64,000 nt of DNA from Chrysogorgia sp. JL179-B06 (lineage: Eukaryota > Cnidaria > Anthozoa > Scleralcyonacea > Chrysogorgiidae): NCBI GenBank assembly GCA_035772405.1, contig JAYKKM010000428.1:4610001-4674000 (forward strand), in the 5' to 3' direction. Shown here in pieces: positions 42,377 to 51,950 of this stretch (positions are counted from its first letter, which is position 1; each line of letters opens with the position of its first letter). A program made the position numbers and the translations under genes. The notes beneath the pieces are model-generated. The model was not told the origin of the DNA and made no database searches. It saw nothing but the letters and a program-made list of their open reading frames with translations.

Positions 42377-43615
42377 ATGAACGTCACGTCAGCAGAGTTG
42401 AGCCCTGGTTTTAGACGAGCGACCATGGGTGTCATAAAAGGGGTGAGAACGCAGCATGTGATCACGTTGAACCCTAATAAAGTCAGTCCTGGTGAGGAAC
42501 TTTACATTGATGTACCGAAGCTCAAGGTTAGTAGCTGTTTGGTGCCTGGATCGTTAGGTTTAGTGTTCGACTTTAAGAATGCAAACGCCAAAAGCTGGTT
42601 CTTGAACAACGTGAGCAAGTTGTTGGTTGAGAAACTTGTTGTGAGACTAGCTGGAGAAACTGTGTATGACAACAGTGGGGAAAATTACACTGGTGTCTAT
42701 CGCGACCTTTGGGAAAGTGTTACTGTGCGAGACCAAATGATTGATTATGGTATTGGTGGTGAGAACTTGAGAAAGCTAGTTTCTAAGGATGACAGTGGTG
42801 CGACGAGTGGGAACGTTGCTAAAGTTAGTGACGCGTTGATGTTTGGTGTGATTGGAACGAAACTGCGGATTAAGCTTGGTAAGATTATGAATGACCACGG
42901 GTTGTACGCTCCTTTTAGCATGAACAACAACTTGCAGTATGTGATCACACTCCCGAAGGCCGCAGACATCATGGTGGCGCAATCCGGTAGCGCTGTGGGT
43001 GGATACACTCTGGAGAACCTCGAGCTTGAGTACGAGACGATTGATAACCAGGAGCTCGCTGACGAAATAGCGTCGGGCTATGCAAGTGGTCGTAGTTTGT
43101 CATATGAGCACATCACGTTGATGAAAACCACCGAATGGGACAAAGGCACGACCATTGTGAATGAAAACATTAATCTTCCAAGAAAAAGCATGAAGGCGAT
43201 TGTGTTGCTATTCACGAATAAGGTGCGAACAGACAGCGAGGAGTTTCTTTACCCAAATATTGATAGTGTTAGAGTCACAATTGAAGGTGTGCCAAATAGT
43301 GTGTACTCACAAGGCATCCCAAAGTCGAAGTTCTATGCAGAAGCGAAACGATTGTTTGGGTTGGGTGAAGAACACGCTCAGTTCATGACCATACAGAAGT
43401 TCTATAAAGATGGCTTTGCGTTAGTCATCGACTTGAGGAGTGTTCAAGATAATCGCAATGTCGCCACTGGCAAGAACATTGTAAACACACAATCCGGCGT
43501 GCTTCTTGAAATCACGAAGAAAGCGACGACCGCAAATGTCATGTGCAGGGTGTTTGTGATAAGTGATGGGTTGGTCAACTTTATGAACAATGGGTTGCAA
43601 TCAATCCAGTATTAA
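42377..43615 (+). CDS. Major capsid protein (hexon, double jelly roll)
   Basis: 412 residues, the usual length of adintovirus/Polinton hexons that form the trimeric capsomers. Family features include the N-terminal HVITLNPNKVSPGEELYID, ENYTGVYRDLWESV, LRIKLGKIMND, YEHITLMKTTEW and the end LVNFMNNGLQSIQY. Start at ATG 42,377, preceded directly by AAAGTAT. Sixteen bases separate it from the ATPase gene. No frame break was seen. Confidence 0.85.
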   Translation: MNVTSAELSPGFRRATMGVIKGVRTQHVITLNPNKVSPGEELYIDVPKLKVSSCLVPGSLGLVFDFKNANAKSWFLNNVSKLLVEKLVVRLAGETVYDNSGENYTGVYRDLWESVTVRDQMIDYGIGGENLRKLVSKDDSGATSGNVAKVSDALMFGVIGTKLRIKLGKIMNDHGLYAPFSMNNNLQYVITLPKAADIMVAQSGSAVGGYTLENLELEYETIDNQELADEIASGYASGRSLSYEHITLMKTTEWDKGTTIVNENINLPRKSMKAIVLLFTNKVRTDSEEFLYPNIDSVRVTIEGVPNSVYSQGIPKSKFYAEAKRLFGLGEEHAQFMTIQKFYKDGFALVIDLRSVQDNRNVATGKNIVNTQSGVLLEITKKATTANVMCRVFVISDGLVNFMNNGLQSIQY

Positions 43616-43630
43616 ATCAAACGTGAGTTA

Positions 43631-44230
43631 ATGGAGACTCCGTTTAATGCGCTAATTGTTGGGATGACAGCTTGTGGTAAGACGCATTATTTGCTGGAAA
43701 CATTGGAATCTGAGTACTTTAGTAAATTTGACTACATTGTGTTGATTTGTCCTACTTTTGAGTGGAACAAAGCGTATCAAGATTGGAAATATGTGCGCGA
43801 CCCCGACGTGCTAGCGATAGACTGCACACAGGACAATGTCGACGCTGTTCTCAAGTGTGTAACAAATGTTTTTAAAGGCACTAACACTCTGATCGTGTTG
43901 GATGACTGTGCAAGCTCTCAAGATGTCAAGAATAGGACTAGTCAGTTGGTCAACTTAGCTTTTAGTGCGCGACATTTTATGTTGAGCGTTATTGTCATCA
44001 CACAACAACTGACGTCGATCGCAAAACCGTATAGAGAAAACATTAGTAAGCTCATTTGCTTCTACTGCCCGAGCAGGAGTGATATGAAGGTCGTTATTGA
44101 CGATTATCTTGGAAACATTAGCAAAGAGGAAGCGTCGGCGATTGTGACCGCACTAAAAAATAACAAGTACGCTAGACTCGAAATCTCACTGCGCTATCCA
44201 TACAGTCACGAAGTTGTTATTCCGCAATAA
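43631..44230 (+). CDS. FtsK/A32-like DNA packaging ATPase
   Basis: 199 residues. Walker A GMTACGKTHYLL (about 12-23), Walker B TLIVLDDCAS (about 84-93), and sensor-like VIVITQQLTSIAK (about 119-131). This is the A32-type ATPase that pumps the genome into capsids and is a hallmark of Polintons, virophages and NCLDVs. It lies just after the hexon and before the terminal gene, 15 and 3 bases away. Confidence 0.92.
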   Translation: METPFNALIVGMTACGKTHYLLETLESEYFSKFDYIVLICPTFEWNKAYQDWKYVRDPDVLAIDCTQDNVDAVLKCVTNVFKGTNTLIVLDDCASSQDVKNRTSQLVNLAFSARHFMLSVIVITQQLTSIAKPYRENISKLICFYCPSRSDMKVVIDDYLGNISKEEASAIVTALKNNKYARLEISLRYPYSHEVVIPQ

Positions 44231-44233
44231 AAT

Positions 44234-44752
44234 ATGGGTATAAGTAATAACGTGATGGTAAAACGCAAAAGTGAGGAAAATCCTACGATTGAGGAATTAG
44301 TCGAGGACACTGAAGCCGTTAGTACTTCGACTGTGGAAGACAACATTGACGTTAGGAGATCCGAGCTTATTAGACTGTCTGGTGATGGTGTGGTGAGCCA
44401 ATCTGAAGCGTATATTAAAAAAGCGTCCGCAAAGGTCATCGACAAGATATGGCACCAATATGAGTTGAAGAGAATGGAAATCGCAAACGCTTTTCTCACC
44501 GACTTGCTAATCAGCAAATTCGCCAGCTTACTAGATGGGTTGAACGCTATAGAGAATCCTGACGAGCTAAATGATGAACTACAAAAAGATCCGTTACTAA
44601 AGAAAGACGTTGAGAGCATTGTCGCGATTGTGACGCCGTACGTGCCTTTCTTGGGCTTGTTGTCGGGAGGAATCACAACGTCGAAATATGTGTACGATCA
44701 CCATTTTAGAAAAGAGGCGACAAACGCTGAAAATAGTGAACAAACGGACTAA
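44234..44752 (+). CDS. Terminal right-arm protein, C-terminus encoded in the TIR
   Basis: 172 residues. Begins MGISNN (possible myristoylation). An acidic N-terminus is followed by a helical middle and a hydrophobic segment (AIVTPYVPFLGLLSGGIT, about residues 134-151). The last 13 codons lie in the right terminal repeat, the same sequence that in another frame ends PolB on the left. Family not recognised; it could be a late or membrane protein. Confidence 0.65.
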   Translation: MGISNNVMVKRKSEENPTIEELVEDTEAVSTSTVEDNIDVRRSELIRLSGDGVVSQSEAYIKKASAKVIDKIWHQYELKRMEIANAFLTDLLISKFASLLDGLNAIENPDELNDELQKDPLLKKDVESIVAIVTPYVPFLGLLSGGITTSKYVYDHHFRKEATNAENSEQTD

Positions 44753-45514
44753 TCTATTATTAACAGGTGGCAATAACCTAATTTGCATAACAGGTGGCAA
44801 TTTTATCACGCGTGAGACACTTTTACGATACATAAATTTGTAAAAATGTTTAAACGATTATTTTTTTAAATGTGATTTGACAAATTTGTGAAAATGTTGA
44901 AACGACACTTTCTATTTTTTAAATGTGATTTGACAAATTTGTGAAAATGTTGAAACGACTATTTTTTAAATGTGATTTGACAAATTTGTGAAAATGTTGA
45001 AACGACTATTTTTTAAATGTGATTCGACAAATTTGTGAAAATGTTGAAATGACACTTTCTATTTTTTTAATATGTGAGAGTGGGCTCGTACCACATTTTA
45101 TTTTTTTTAACATGCGAAAATGTTGAAATGACACTTTCTATTTTTTCCTAAATGTAATTTGACATAAATTTGTGAGAATTTTGAAACGACACTCTATTTT
45201 TTAAATGTGGCTGAAATGGTGTCAAATTTAGCGAGAGTCGCGATTTAGTATAAATTTGGTATTGTTTCGCTAGTCTCGCGTGTGTTTGACATCAATTTAG
45301 TAGAAAACGTGCGAGGGGTGTCTAGATTGACTAACGATCGCTGTAGTAGTATAGAAGGTAGGGCTGCGAGCTTATTCGGTGTCAACCGTAAAATATAACA
45401 CCAAAACATCACCAAATTTGTCGAGTCGCGACTTGGCAAATTTGGTGATGTTTTTTGGTGTTATATTTTACGGTTGACACCGATTGGGCTCGCAGCCCTA
45501 CCTTCTATACTACT
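44713..45514 (-). repeat. Polinton right terminal inverted repeat
   Basis: 802 bp, inverted copy of 24,373-25,147. The 27-bp excess is explained by one extra unit at about 44,757-44,800 (TAACAGGTGGCAAT appears twice). Its inner edge encodes the C-terminus of the protein at 44,234-44,752. Confidence 0.92.
45345..45514. repeat. Terminal 170-bp palindrome of the Polinton (right)
   Basis: Mirror of the left palindrome; the asymmetric patch has the same orientation relative to the element end. Confidence 0.9.
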
Positions 45515-45520
45515 TATGGT
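45515..45520. repeat. Polinton target site duplication (right), TATGGT
   Basis: Six bases immediately after the right terminus, identical to 24,367-24,372. Confidence 0.9.
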
Positions 45521-45950
45521 TTATGGCTTAATTATTCCCTCTTCCTCGTGACGTGCCTACTGATCGAGTGCGCTTTTGCCTTATCGATCGGAGAAGTTTC
45601 GACAATCCTCAAAAAGTCTTGTCATTCTTGACAAGGCTTGTGTAGTTTATATTAAAGGTAAGTTGTATCTTTCTCGTTTTCAGGTATTTACGCAATTACT
45701 GTAGGTATTTCTTTGATCATAAAATTATGTGCAGCTCAGCTTCGCTCCTCTGGGTAAGCAGTTTCTTTGTCAAATTCAAATGTTATACAATATATCCATC
45801 TATTTCAGGTGAGGAAGTAAGTCTAAATTTGGCGAGAATGCTGGTAAAACAGTGTATAGCAAATGTCATATTTGACCGCTTGAACTTGTTTCGTGTGAAT
45901 TGTTTGCATATGGTTGCATTAAAGGAACTGTAAATAACTTTGTAGTTAAC
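45521..45950. other. Short host segment between Polinton and LINE
   Basis: No gene supported. A TTTCAG acceptor-like site occurs at about 45,800-45,807, but the following frame is short. Confidence 0.35.
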
Positions 45951-46134
45951 TTAAATTAATTTAATTTAATTTAATTTTAAAACATTTTATATAGCGCAAA
46001 TTATCATAAAAATGTTCAGATGCGCTGTTAATAAATACAATCAGTTTAAAAAATATCTAAAACTAAATTATCCAAAAACAAAACAATACTAGTACACTAT
46101 AGATTATTATAAGCATTACGAAATAAAAAAGTCT

Positions 46135-46752
46135 TCAAGTTTTTCCTAAAAGCATCATAATTAGTATAGTAATGTTCCTTTTATCCACCGGTAAAGAATT
46201 CCATTCACATGGTGCTGCTGAGCTGAATGATCTTGCACCAAGTGTCGAGAGGAATCTTGTTGGAGGAACAGCAAGAAGAAGTTCTTCATTGGATCTTAAG
46301 TTATAGCAAGACTGTTTTTTAACTTGAATTAGATCAGATATATAGGTTGGAGCCTGACCGTGAATGGCTTTGAATGTAATGGTCTGCAGTATCTTAAAAA
46401 TAATTCGTTGTTTTACAAGAAGCCAGTGAAGATGTATAAGGAATGGAGTGATATGGTTAAAGCGAGAAACTTGACATGTAGTTCTGGCAGCTGCATTCTG
46501 TAATCTCTGCAATTTAGCTATCTGGTATGCGGGAAGGCCATAGTACAGGCTGTTACAATAGTCAAGACGACATTTAACAAATGCATGGACCAAGGTAGCA
46601 CATGATTCAGTCGTAAGGAACTTCCTAATTCTTCTAATGTTATGTAAATAGAAGAAGGAAGTTTTGCAGATCTTATTAATTTGCATTTCTAGAGATAATT
46701 TGGGTCCATCCAAATTCCAAGATTCTTTACTGAAGTTGCAGGTGTGATACAA
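46135..46752 (-). pseudogene. LINE RT C-terminal region
   Basis: 205 residues: SCATLVHAFVKCRLDYCNSL, RFNHITPFLIHLHWL, HGQAPTYISDLI, SFSSAAPCEWNSLP. Overlaps the RT core frame by about 60 bp, indicating a frameshift near 46,720. Confidence 0.75.
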
Positions 46753-47522
46753 GAGTTTCCAACAGATAAATGGTCGATGGATTGCTTTGCAAGTTGCTGA
46801 CGTGTTCCAATGATCATGAACTCAGTCTTCCCCTCATTCATCTTTAATTTGTTTTCAACCATCCAATCTTGGATATCTTCGGTACATTTTTGCATTATAT
46901 TCACAGCCTCAAGTTCAGTGGCAGAATTTCCAGCTTTAAATGAGAGATACAATTGAGTATCATCCGCATACGCATGGCATTGAGGCAGATGCTTGTCTAT
47001 GGTACGAAATAGGTCACTAGCGTAAATGATAAACAATAAAGGGCCTAAACAGGAACCCTGTGGTACACCACATGTGAGTTTGAAATTTTGAGATAGACCA
47101 CCATCAACTGACACGCGCTGACTTCGGTTGGACAGATAATCTTGAATCCATAACAAAGCCTTTTCAGACACTCCAAGATTGGACTGAATTCGACTCAATA
47201 AGATGTGGTGGTCAATGGTGTCAAATGCTGCACTTAAGTCCAAAAAGAGCAACAATGTGACACTCTGCTTATTCATATTAAGCAGAATATCATTAAAGAC
47301 TTTTAATAGTGCTGTCTCTGTACTGTGGTTTTTGCGATAAGATGACTGAAGAATCGGATAAAGATCATTTAGAGTCATATGCTGATGTAGTTGATTGAAA
47401 GCAGCTCTTTCTATCAGTTTAGAAACGTAGGCCAAGTTGCTAACTGGTCGTAAATTCGAAAATGAGTTATCATGCATATACAAGTGCTTCTTTCCAAACA
47501 ACAGGGAATTTACCTTGTTCAA
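46689..47522 (-). pseudogene. LINE reverse transcriptase core
   Basis: Contains NLRPVSNLAYVSKLIERA, FLDLSAAFDTIDHHILL, GVPQGSCLGPLLF and YADDTQLYLSF with the catalytic YADD. It is fully readable within this frame, but both borders are frameshifts, so the protein cannot be made whole. Confidence 0.85.
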
Positions 47523-48252
47523 ACGAGAGATTAATTATAGCTGTTATCACTGGCAGAATACAATCAATGCATTGGAATAGCAGAGTTGTAGGCATAGGGT
47601 CAAGATCACACGACTTTTTGGCCGCGGTAGAAACAAGACAGAGCACCTCTTGGTCAGTTAGAACTTTGAATTTCGTAAATCTCACAGGCGTAGGAAGCGA
47701 GTCCAACTCAGCTTCAGGTATTCTCACGTCTCTGTTGAACGCACTTCGGATCTTCACGATTTTCTGAATAAAGAACTCACCTACTTCATTAGCTAATCGA
47801 TCCTTATCCTCATAGTCAGGAAATGATAGCTGTGTGTTCCAAAATAGAAGTTTCTTAGTTACTTGAAATAATTTCCCGGTGTCATGGGAGTTGTCAGTGA
47901 TAAGGTCAGTATAATACTTTCTTTTAGCTTCATTCATAAGAAAATTTGTACAGTTTTTAGCAGCCTTGAATAATTCGAGGTCATGTAGTGACTTCGTTCG
48001 TCTCCACTTGTTTTCCGCTTTACGTCTTAATCTTTTAGAAGCTTTGATTTCATCAGGGTACCACGGCACTCGCGCACGGACAACCATAGTTTTACTCTTT
48101 AAAGGTGCATGGACATCCAGTAAAGCAGAGAGAGTGCAGTTATAGTCATGAACAAGTTCCTCAAGGTCTTCAGTAGAAGAATTACACAAATTGGAAGCAG
48201 CTATGTCCAGTGAGAGAGACTGTATATCAACAGACTTGAGTTTTCTAAACAC
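47470..48252 (-). pseudogene. LINE ORF middle part between endonuclease and RT
   Basis: Same frame as the endonuclease part, after one TAA at 48,334. Carries the linker typical of CR1 elements (PWYPDEIKASKRLRRKAE, NKWRRTK, DLDPMPTTLL, ITAIINLSFEQG). The frame fails at FPVVWKEALV (about 47,480), where the RT continues in another frame. Confidence 0.75.
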
Positions 48253-48333
48253 AATTGTTTTTATTGAGACAGTAGGCCTAGGTGCGTTGATATGACAAAT
48301 AATAGCAGAATGATCTGAAAACAGATGATCAGC

Positions 48334-49647
48334 TTAAGGAGAATCTTGTAGAATATCATCACTGTTACGAGTTATTATTAGGTCTAACGTGTGGCCGTGT
48401 ATGTGCGTTGCAACGTTTACATTCTGCTTAAGTCCAAACGATTCAAGAAGAACCATGAATTTAAGGGCATCATTGTCAACAATTTTTTCCACATGTATGT
48501 TGAAGTCGCCAGTGATGATCAAGGGCTCAGGACAGGTGATGATTGTTTCCAAATATTCAGTAAATTCATCAATGAATGAGCTAATCGTAATTGGGTGAGT
48601 AGCTGAATACGGTGGTCGGTAAACAACGACAAGTTTGAAATGAAATGCTTTGTTGATAACATCCCATTCAGAATATTCAAATGAGCGATGAACATCAGAA
48701 ATAACACTTTTGACCAAAATATTCTCCCTGAACAGAACAGCCGTTCCACCACCTTTACGATTAGGTCGTGCGTGATCAAGTAAAGAAAAGCCAGGAGGTG
48801 TACAGTCAATCCTAGAAGCAGAATCGTCTTTAGAGAACCAGGTTTCCGTTATCGCTACTATATCTGGTTTACAGTCACTAACAAAGTCCCATAGTTGAGC
48901 AGATTTGTTTTTCAAAGAACGCGAGTTAATTAGACAAAGTCGAAGTGGATGTAAAGTAACAGGTTTAGGATTTGTTTTTTCGGTTCTTGTATCAGAGCAT
49001 TTAATGACACATAAGTTATTCAGATTAGCTCCTCTGAAGGTGTGGAAATTCGTGCGTTTCAAAACACCACGATGGACAACAGAAATTCTGTTAGTTCTGT
49101 GACGGGTAGACCAGCCAGCTCGAACACGACGGGTATTTAGTATCATTAAATCCTTCAAGATACAGTGGAGATCTTCAGAGACATTGTATTTAGATTGAAA
49201 TCCAAGCAGTTGAGTTTTTGAATATGTAATAAGGTCCTTGTCACGGGAGTTCAGACTTAAATCACTGACCGTAACGGGTTGATTTTCACGATAATCAGTT
49301 GTATTTGGTCCTGGGTTTCCTTCTATATCCATATGAACAGTAAGATCAGTCCAGAATATTCTGCTTGGTAAAGCCAAAGCGACAAGGCCATGTTTGTAAG
49401 TCCTGGAGACTGGATAAGTCAGTTTCGAACATGAGTCGACTGTAACATGGCTGAGTACAACACGAAAATTGATATAATAAATATGGCCACAACAAAAAGA
49501 TTGAGGATGATAGGCTTCCAATATAGAAATTAAAGGATACCCGATACCGTTAGATGTCAAGTTCCAGCTTCCATGATCAATCAGGCAAGGTCGTGGATAG
49601 AGAAGTAGAATAAAATTACAGAGCACTAAAATAATGTTGGCAGCCAT
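48334..49647 (-). pseudogene. LINE ORF N-terminus: signal-like region, 2A motif, endonuclease
   Basis: 437 residues. The first 22 resemble a signal peptide (MAANIILVLCNFILLLYPRP). Residues 107-114 are DIEGNPGP, the D-x-E-x-NPGP consensus of 2A-like ribosome-skipping peptides. The APE-type endonuclease follows: CLINSRSLKNKS, DIVAITETWF, VVVYRPPYS, LIITGDFN and THIHGHTLDLII. A TAA at 48,334 interrupts an otherwise open frame continuing to 47,470. Proteins before the 2A would be released separately. Confidence 0.85.
49306..49329 (-). other. 2A-like peptide-coding site in the LINE
   Basis: Encodes DIEGNPGP, the ribosome-skipping consensus, at residues 107-114 of the LINE ORF. Confidence 0.7.
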
Positions 49648-49690
49648 GTTGGCGCATAATTAGCTTGCATAGCATAATTAACTGATGTTC

Positions 49691-51950
49691 CTGGCATTGG
49701 TATGTGATGCTGGCCCAGTGGCTCTTATGTTTGTCTAAAAATGCATTTACGAATTTATGTTTTGGTTTAGAAACAAACTATGAATGTTGCTTGTTAACAA
49801 TTGATTGTAACAGTGTTTCAGTGTTCAAAATGTCAGACAATAGTTTCAAGATATTTTATTCACATATATGGAATGCCGTGTTTTTCTGGTAGATGTGTTT
49901 TGTTTACTGTTGAAAGCCTTGACAATCTAAAATTATTTTTTCAAATTATTTCACCCTGAAAAGTTGTATTCCATTTGAAATAAAAGGTCTCTCAGTCACT
50001 TTGGCCAGTATTGATAATAATAAAAATAAAGTCAATGATCAAAAGCTCCCAAGTAATAATTTGTGCCAAGATTACGAACATCGTTAAGAGATTTCAGCAT
50101 TATAGAACAGTTCCTCTATGTTTTTTATTGTTGAAAGATGTTCCTAACATGGTGTTATTACGCATTCTCTACTCTATCTTGATACTGTATTGATTGGCTG
50201 TAGGCATACAGCTAATCTGTGACATCAGCTTCATGTGACGTCAATATTCCAATATTATGGTTCAAAAAATGTAGCTATGACATCATTATTCCAATACTGT
50301 ATCAGCTTGCTGTTGCCAGCTTGTTTATGGGGAAAGTAAATTGGAAAATGGCAGGATCTTCGCAAAGATTCGCCAACATAACAGAAAACTCATTTCGTAT
50401 GATATTGAGAATTATCAAGGCCTCAGTTTGTGTTATCAGCCTTCGGCTTCGGCAGATAACACGAACATTGGCATTAATAATTCTCAATATCATGCTTCAT
50501 CTCATCCAATAATTGTTAATTATTAGACGAGAAAACTTATGCCTCAACCTATAGTGCTACAAATTTACTCACTGCTGATTTAGTTAAATCTGCTATTAGC
50601 TTAACAACATCACTTTTAACACCTGGTTTATGCACCCTCTACCCCTAGTCTATAACAAATATTGTGATGTTTGTCTTTGATCAGTCTATCAGTGCAAGTG
50701 TCTATGAAATGAAAATTCACCAAAGCTTTTTATGATTGTATTTGAAAGAACATGTAAAATAATGAAAAATGGCTTTTACATGACTTTCATATCTTATGCC
50801 GTTCTTGAGTTATTACACTTCATGTAACTTGAGCTGTAACATCACAACATTGGCACAGCATTACATCAAAACACCAAATCAGGCATATCTTTGGATTGGT
50901 TTGACTAAACAGGCTCAAACAATGCAGACTTACTGAGTCAACTAGTCTCAGCATTGAGATTGTTGTTATTAGGTTCCCATGATAACAGATTCGTTCCCAG
51001 GCCACTTTGTATAGAAAAAAAATTTTCTACTTTTCGTCATTGCAGTTACTTTTTTATTGTTTTAAACAGTATTGTTGCATTGGAAATCATGTCAAAAGGA
51101 TGTCAACGAAATAAGTTGCTGTAAATGTGGTTGAAAACAAACAATTATTATAAAGGAAGATAGTAATCTGGAAACTAATCTGTTACCATAGCAACCACAT
51201 TAGAACCATTGCAATGTTTAGTTTTCTTGACTTGTGCTCTCACTTTTAAGGAAATTTCCTTAAACTGAGGAAATTTTGACTTTAATACTTTTTAAGGAAA
51301 TAAAGTTTTTAAGGAATTTCTAAGCAATTTCTGGATTTTTCCAGAAATATTTATTTATTAGGATATTGTACTACAAGATAACAAAATGAAGACAAAATTC
51401 TTTGGAATAATATAATAAAACTGAAAACACAACAAAAATGTAGTACAGTTTCATTCTGGATGATCATCAGACTCGATCAGACACTTAAAATACTTGAAAT
51501 GCTCATTGCTCCACAAGGCATTAATGTTCCATGCGGTACCCACATGTTCGCATCGCGGACCTATTTTTACTGAATCTTAATGCAGGGATCTAAGGATACC
51601 AGCCTTTGTTGCTGACTGGGCTACCCTGCTTAAATAAAGTGTTCATATCATATCATATTCTGCTATCAGTCGTACATCAGGAGATACAAAGACCAAAGGG
51701 ATGAAAAGGAGTCTTTGGATTTAGTTCAACAATAGCGGAGCGCGTGCGCGTTAATGCTATTTTATAGAACCAAAACTCAGACTAACAAACCAAATTCGAA
51801 TCTCAAGGGATTCCTAAATAGCCATTTTCTATTGCTGGGAATGCAAGAATAAACAAGAATAAATTATAGACTCATACAAACATCAATATACTGACGTCAT
51901 CACCGCGCTTCGCTATAGCGAATTTGATCTATCGTTATTCGTGTTGTGAA
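49691..51950. other. Intergenic DNA with a foldback and element tail
   Basis: No gene supported. It contains a ~95-bp foldback at 50,399-50,495 and, at about 51,600-51,650, GGGCTACCCTGCTTAAATAAAG, which resembles the 3' end of cnidarian retroelements. Confidence 0.4.
50399..50495. mobile_element. Foldback repeat
   Basis: ATGATATTGAGAATTAT... and its inverse are separated by a tight centre CCTTCGGCTTCGG, with the arms about 47 bp. Noncoding. Confidence 0.6.

Larger units (their letters stand above)
24373..45514. mobile_element. Polinton/Maverick (adintovirus-like) element, 21.1 kb
   Basis: Complete insertion: both ends start 5'-AGTAGTATAG, the 6-bp TATGGT is duplicated (24,367-24,372 and 45,515-45,520), and the terminal inverted repeats are long. 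The gene set (protein-primed PolB, retroviral-type integrase with chromodomain, FtsK/A32-like packaging ATPase, penton, double-jelly-roll hexon) defines Polintons and the related adintoviruses. PolB and most accessory genes lie in the left half, the virion genes in the right half. Most reading frames are full length, arguing for a young insertion. One gene is split by a nested transposon at 34,985-37,417. Without that insert and one TA the element would be about 18.7 kb. No adenain-type protease was found. Confidence 0.95.
45951..49690 (-). mobile_element. CR1/L2-like LINE, nearly full length but broken
   Basis: Reads leftward. An N-terminal region with signal-like start and 2A-like motif, an APE-type endonuclease, reverse transcriptase, and a 3' end GCGCTATATAAAATG followed by an AATTT-type tail at 45,951-45,977. 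One in-frame stop and at least two frameshifts interrupt the ORF, so this copy is dead. It lies about 430 bp beyond the Polinton. Confidence 0.85.

Noticed and set aside
24353..45572. CTGATCGAGTGCG on both sides of the Polinton
   Set aside because: The copies lie at different distances from the ends (7 and 45 bp), so they are not the target duplication; likely chance or a host repeat.
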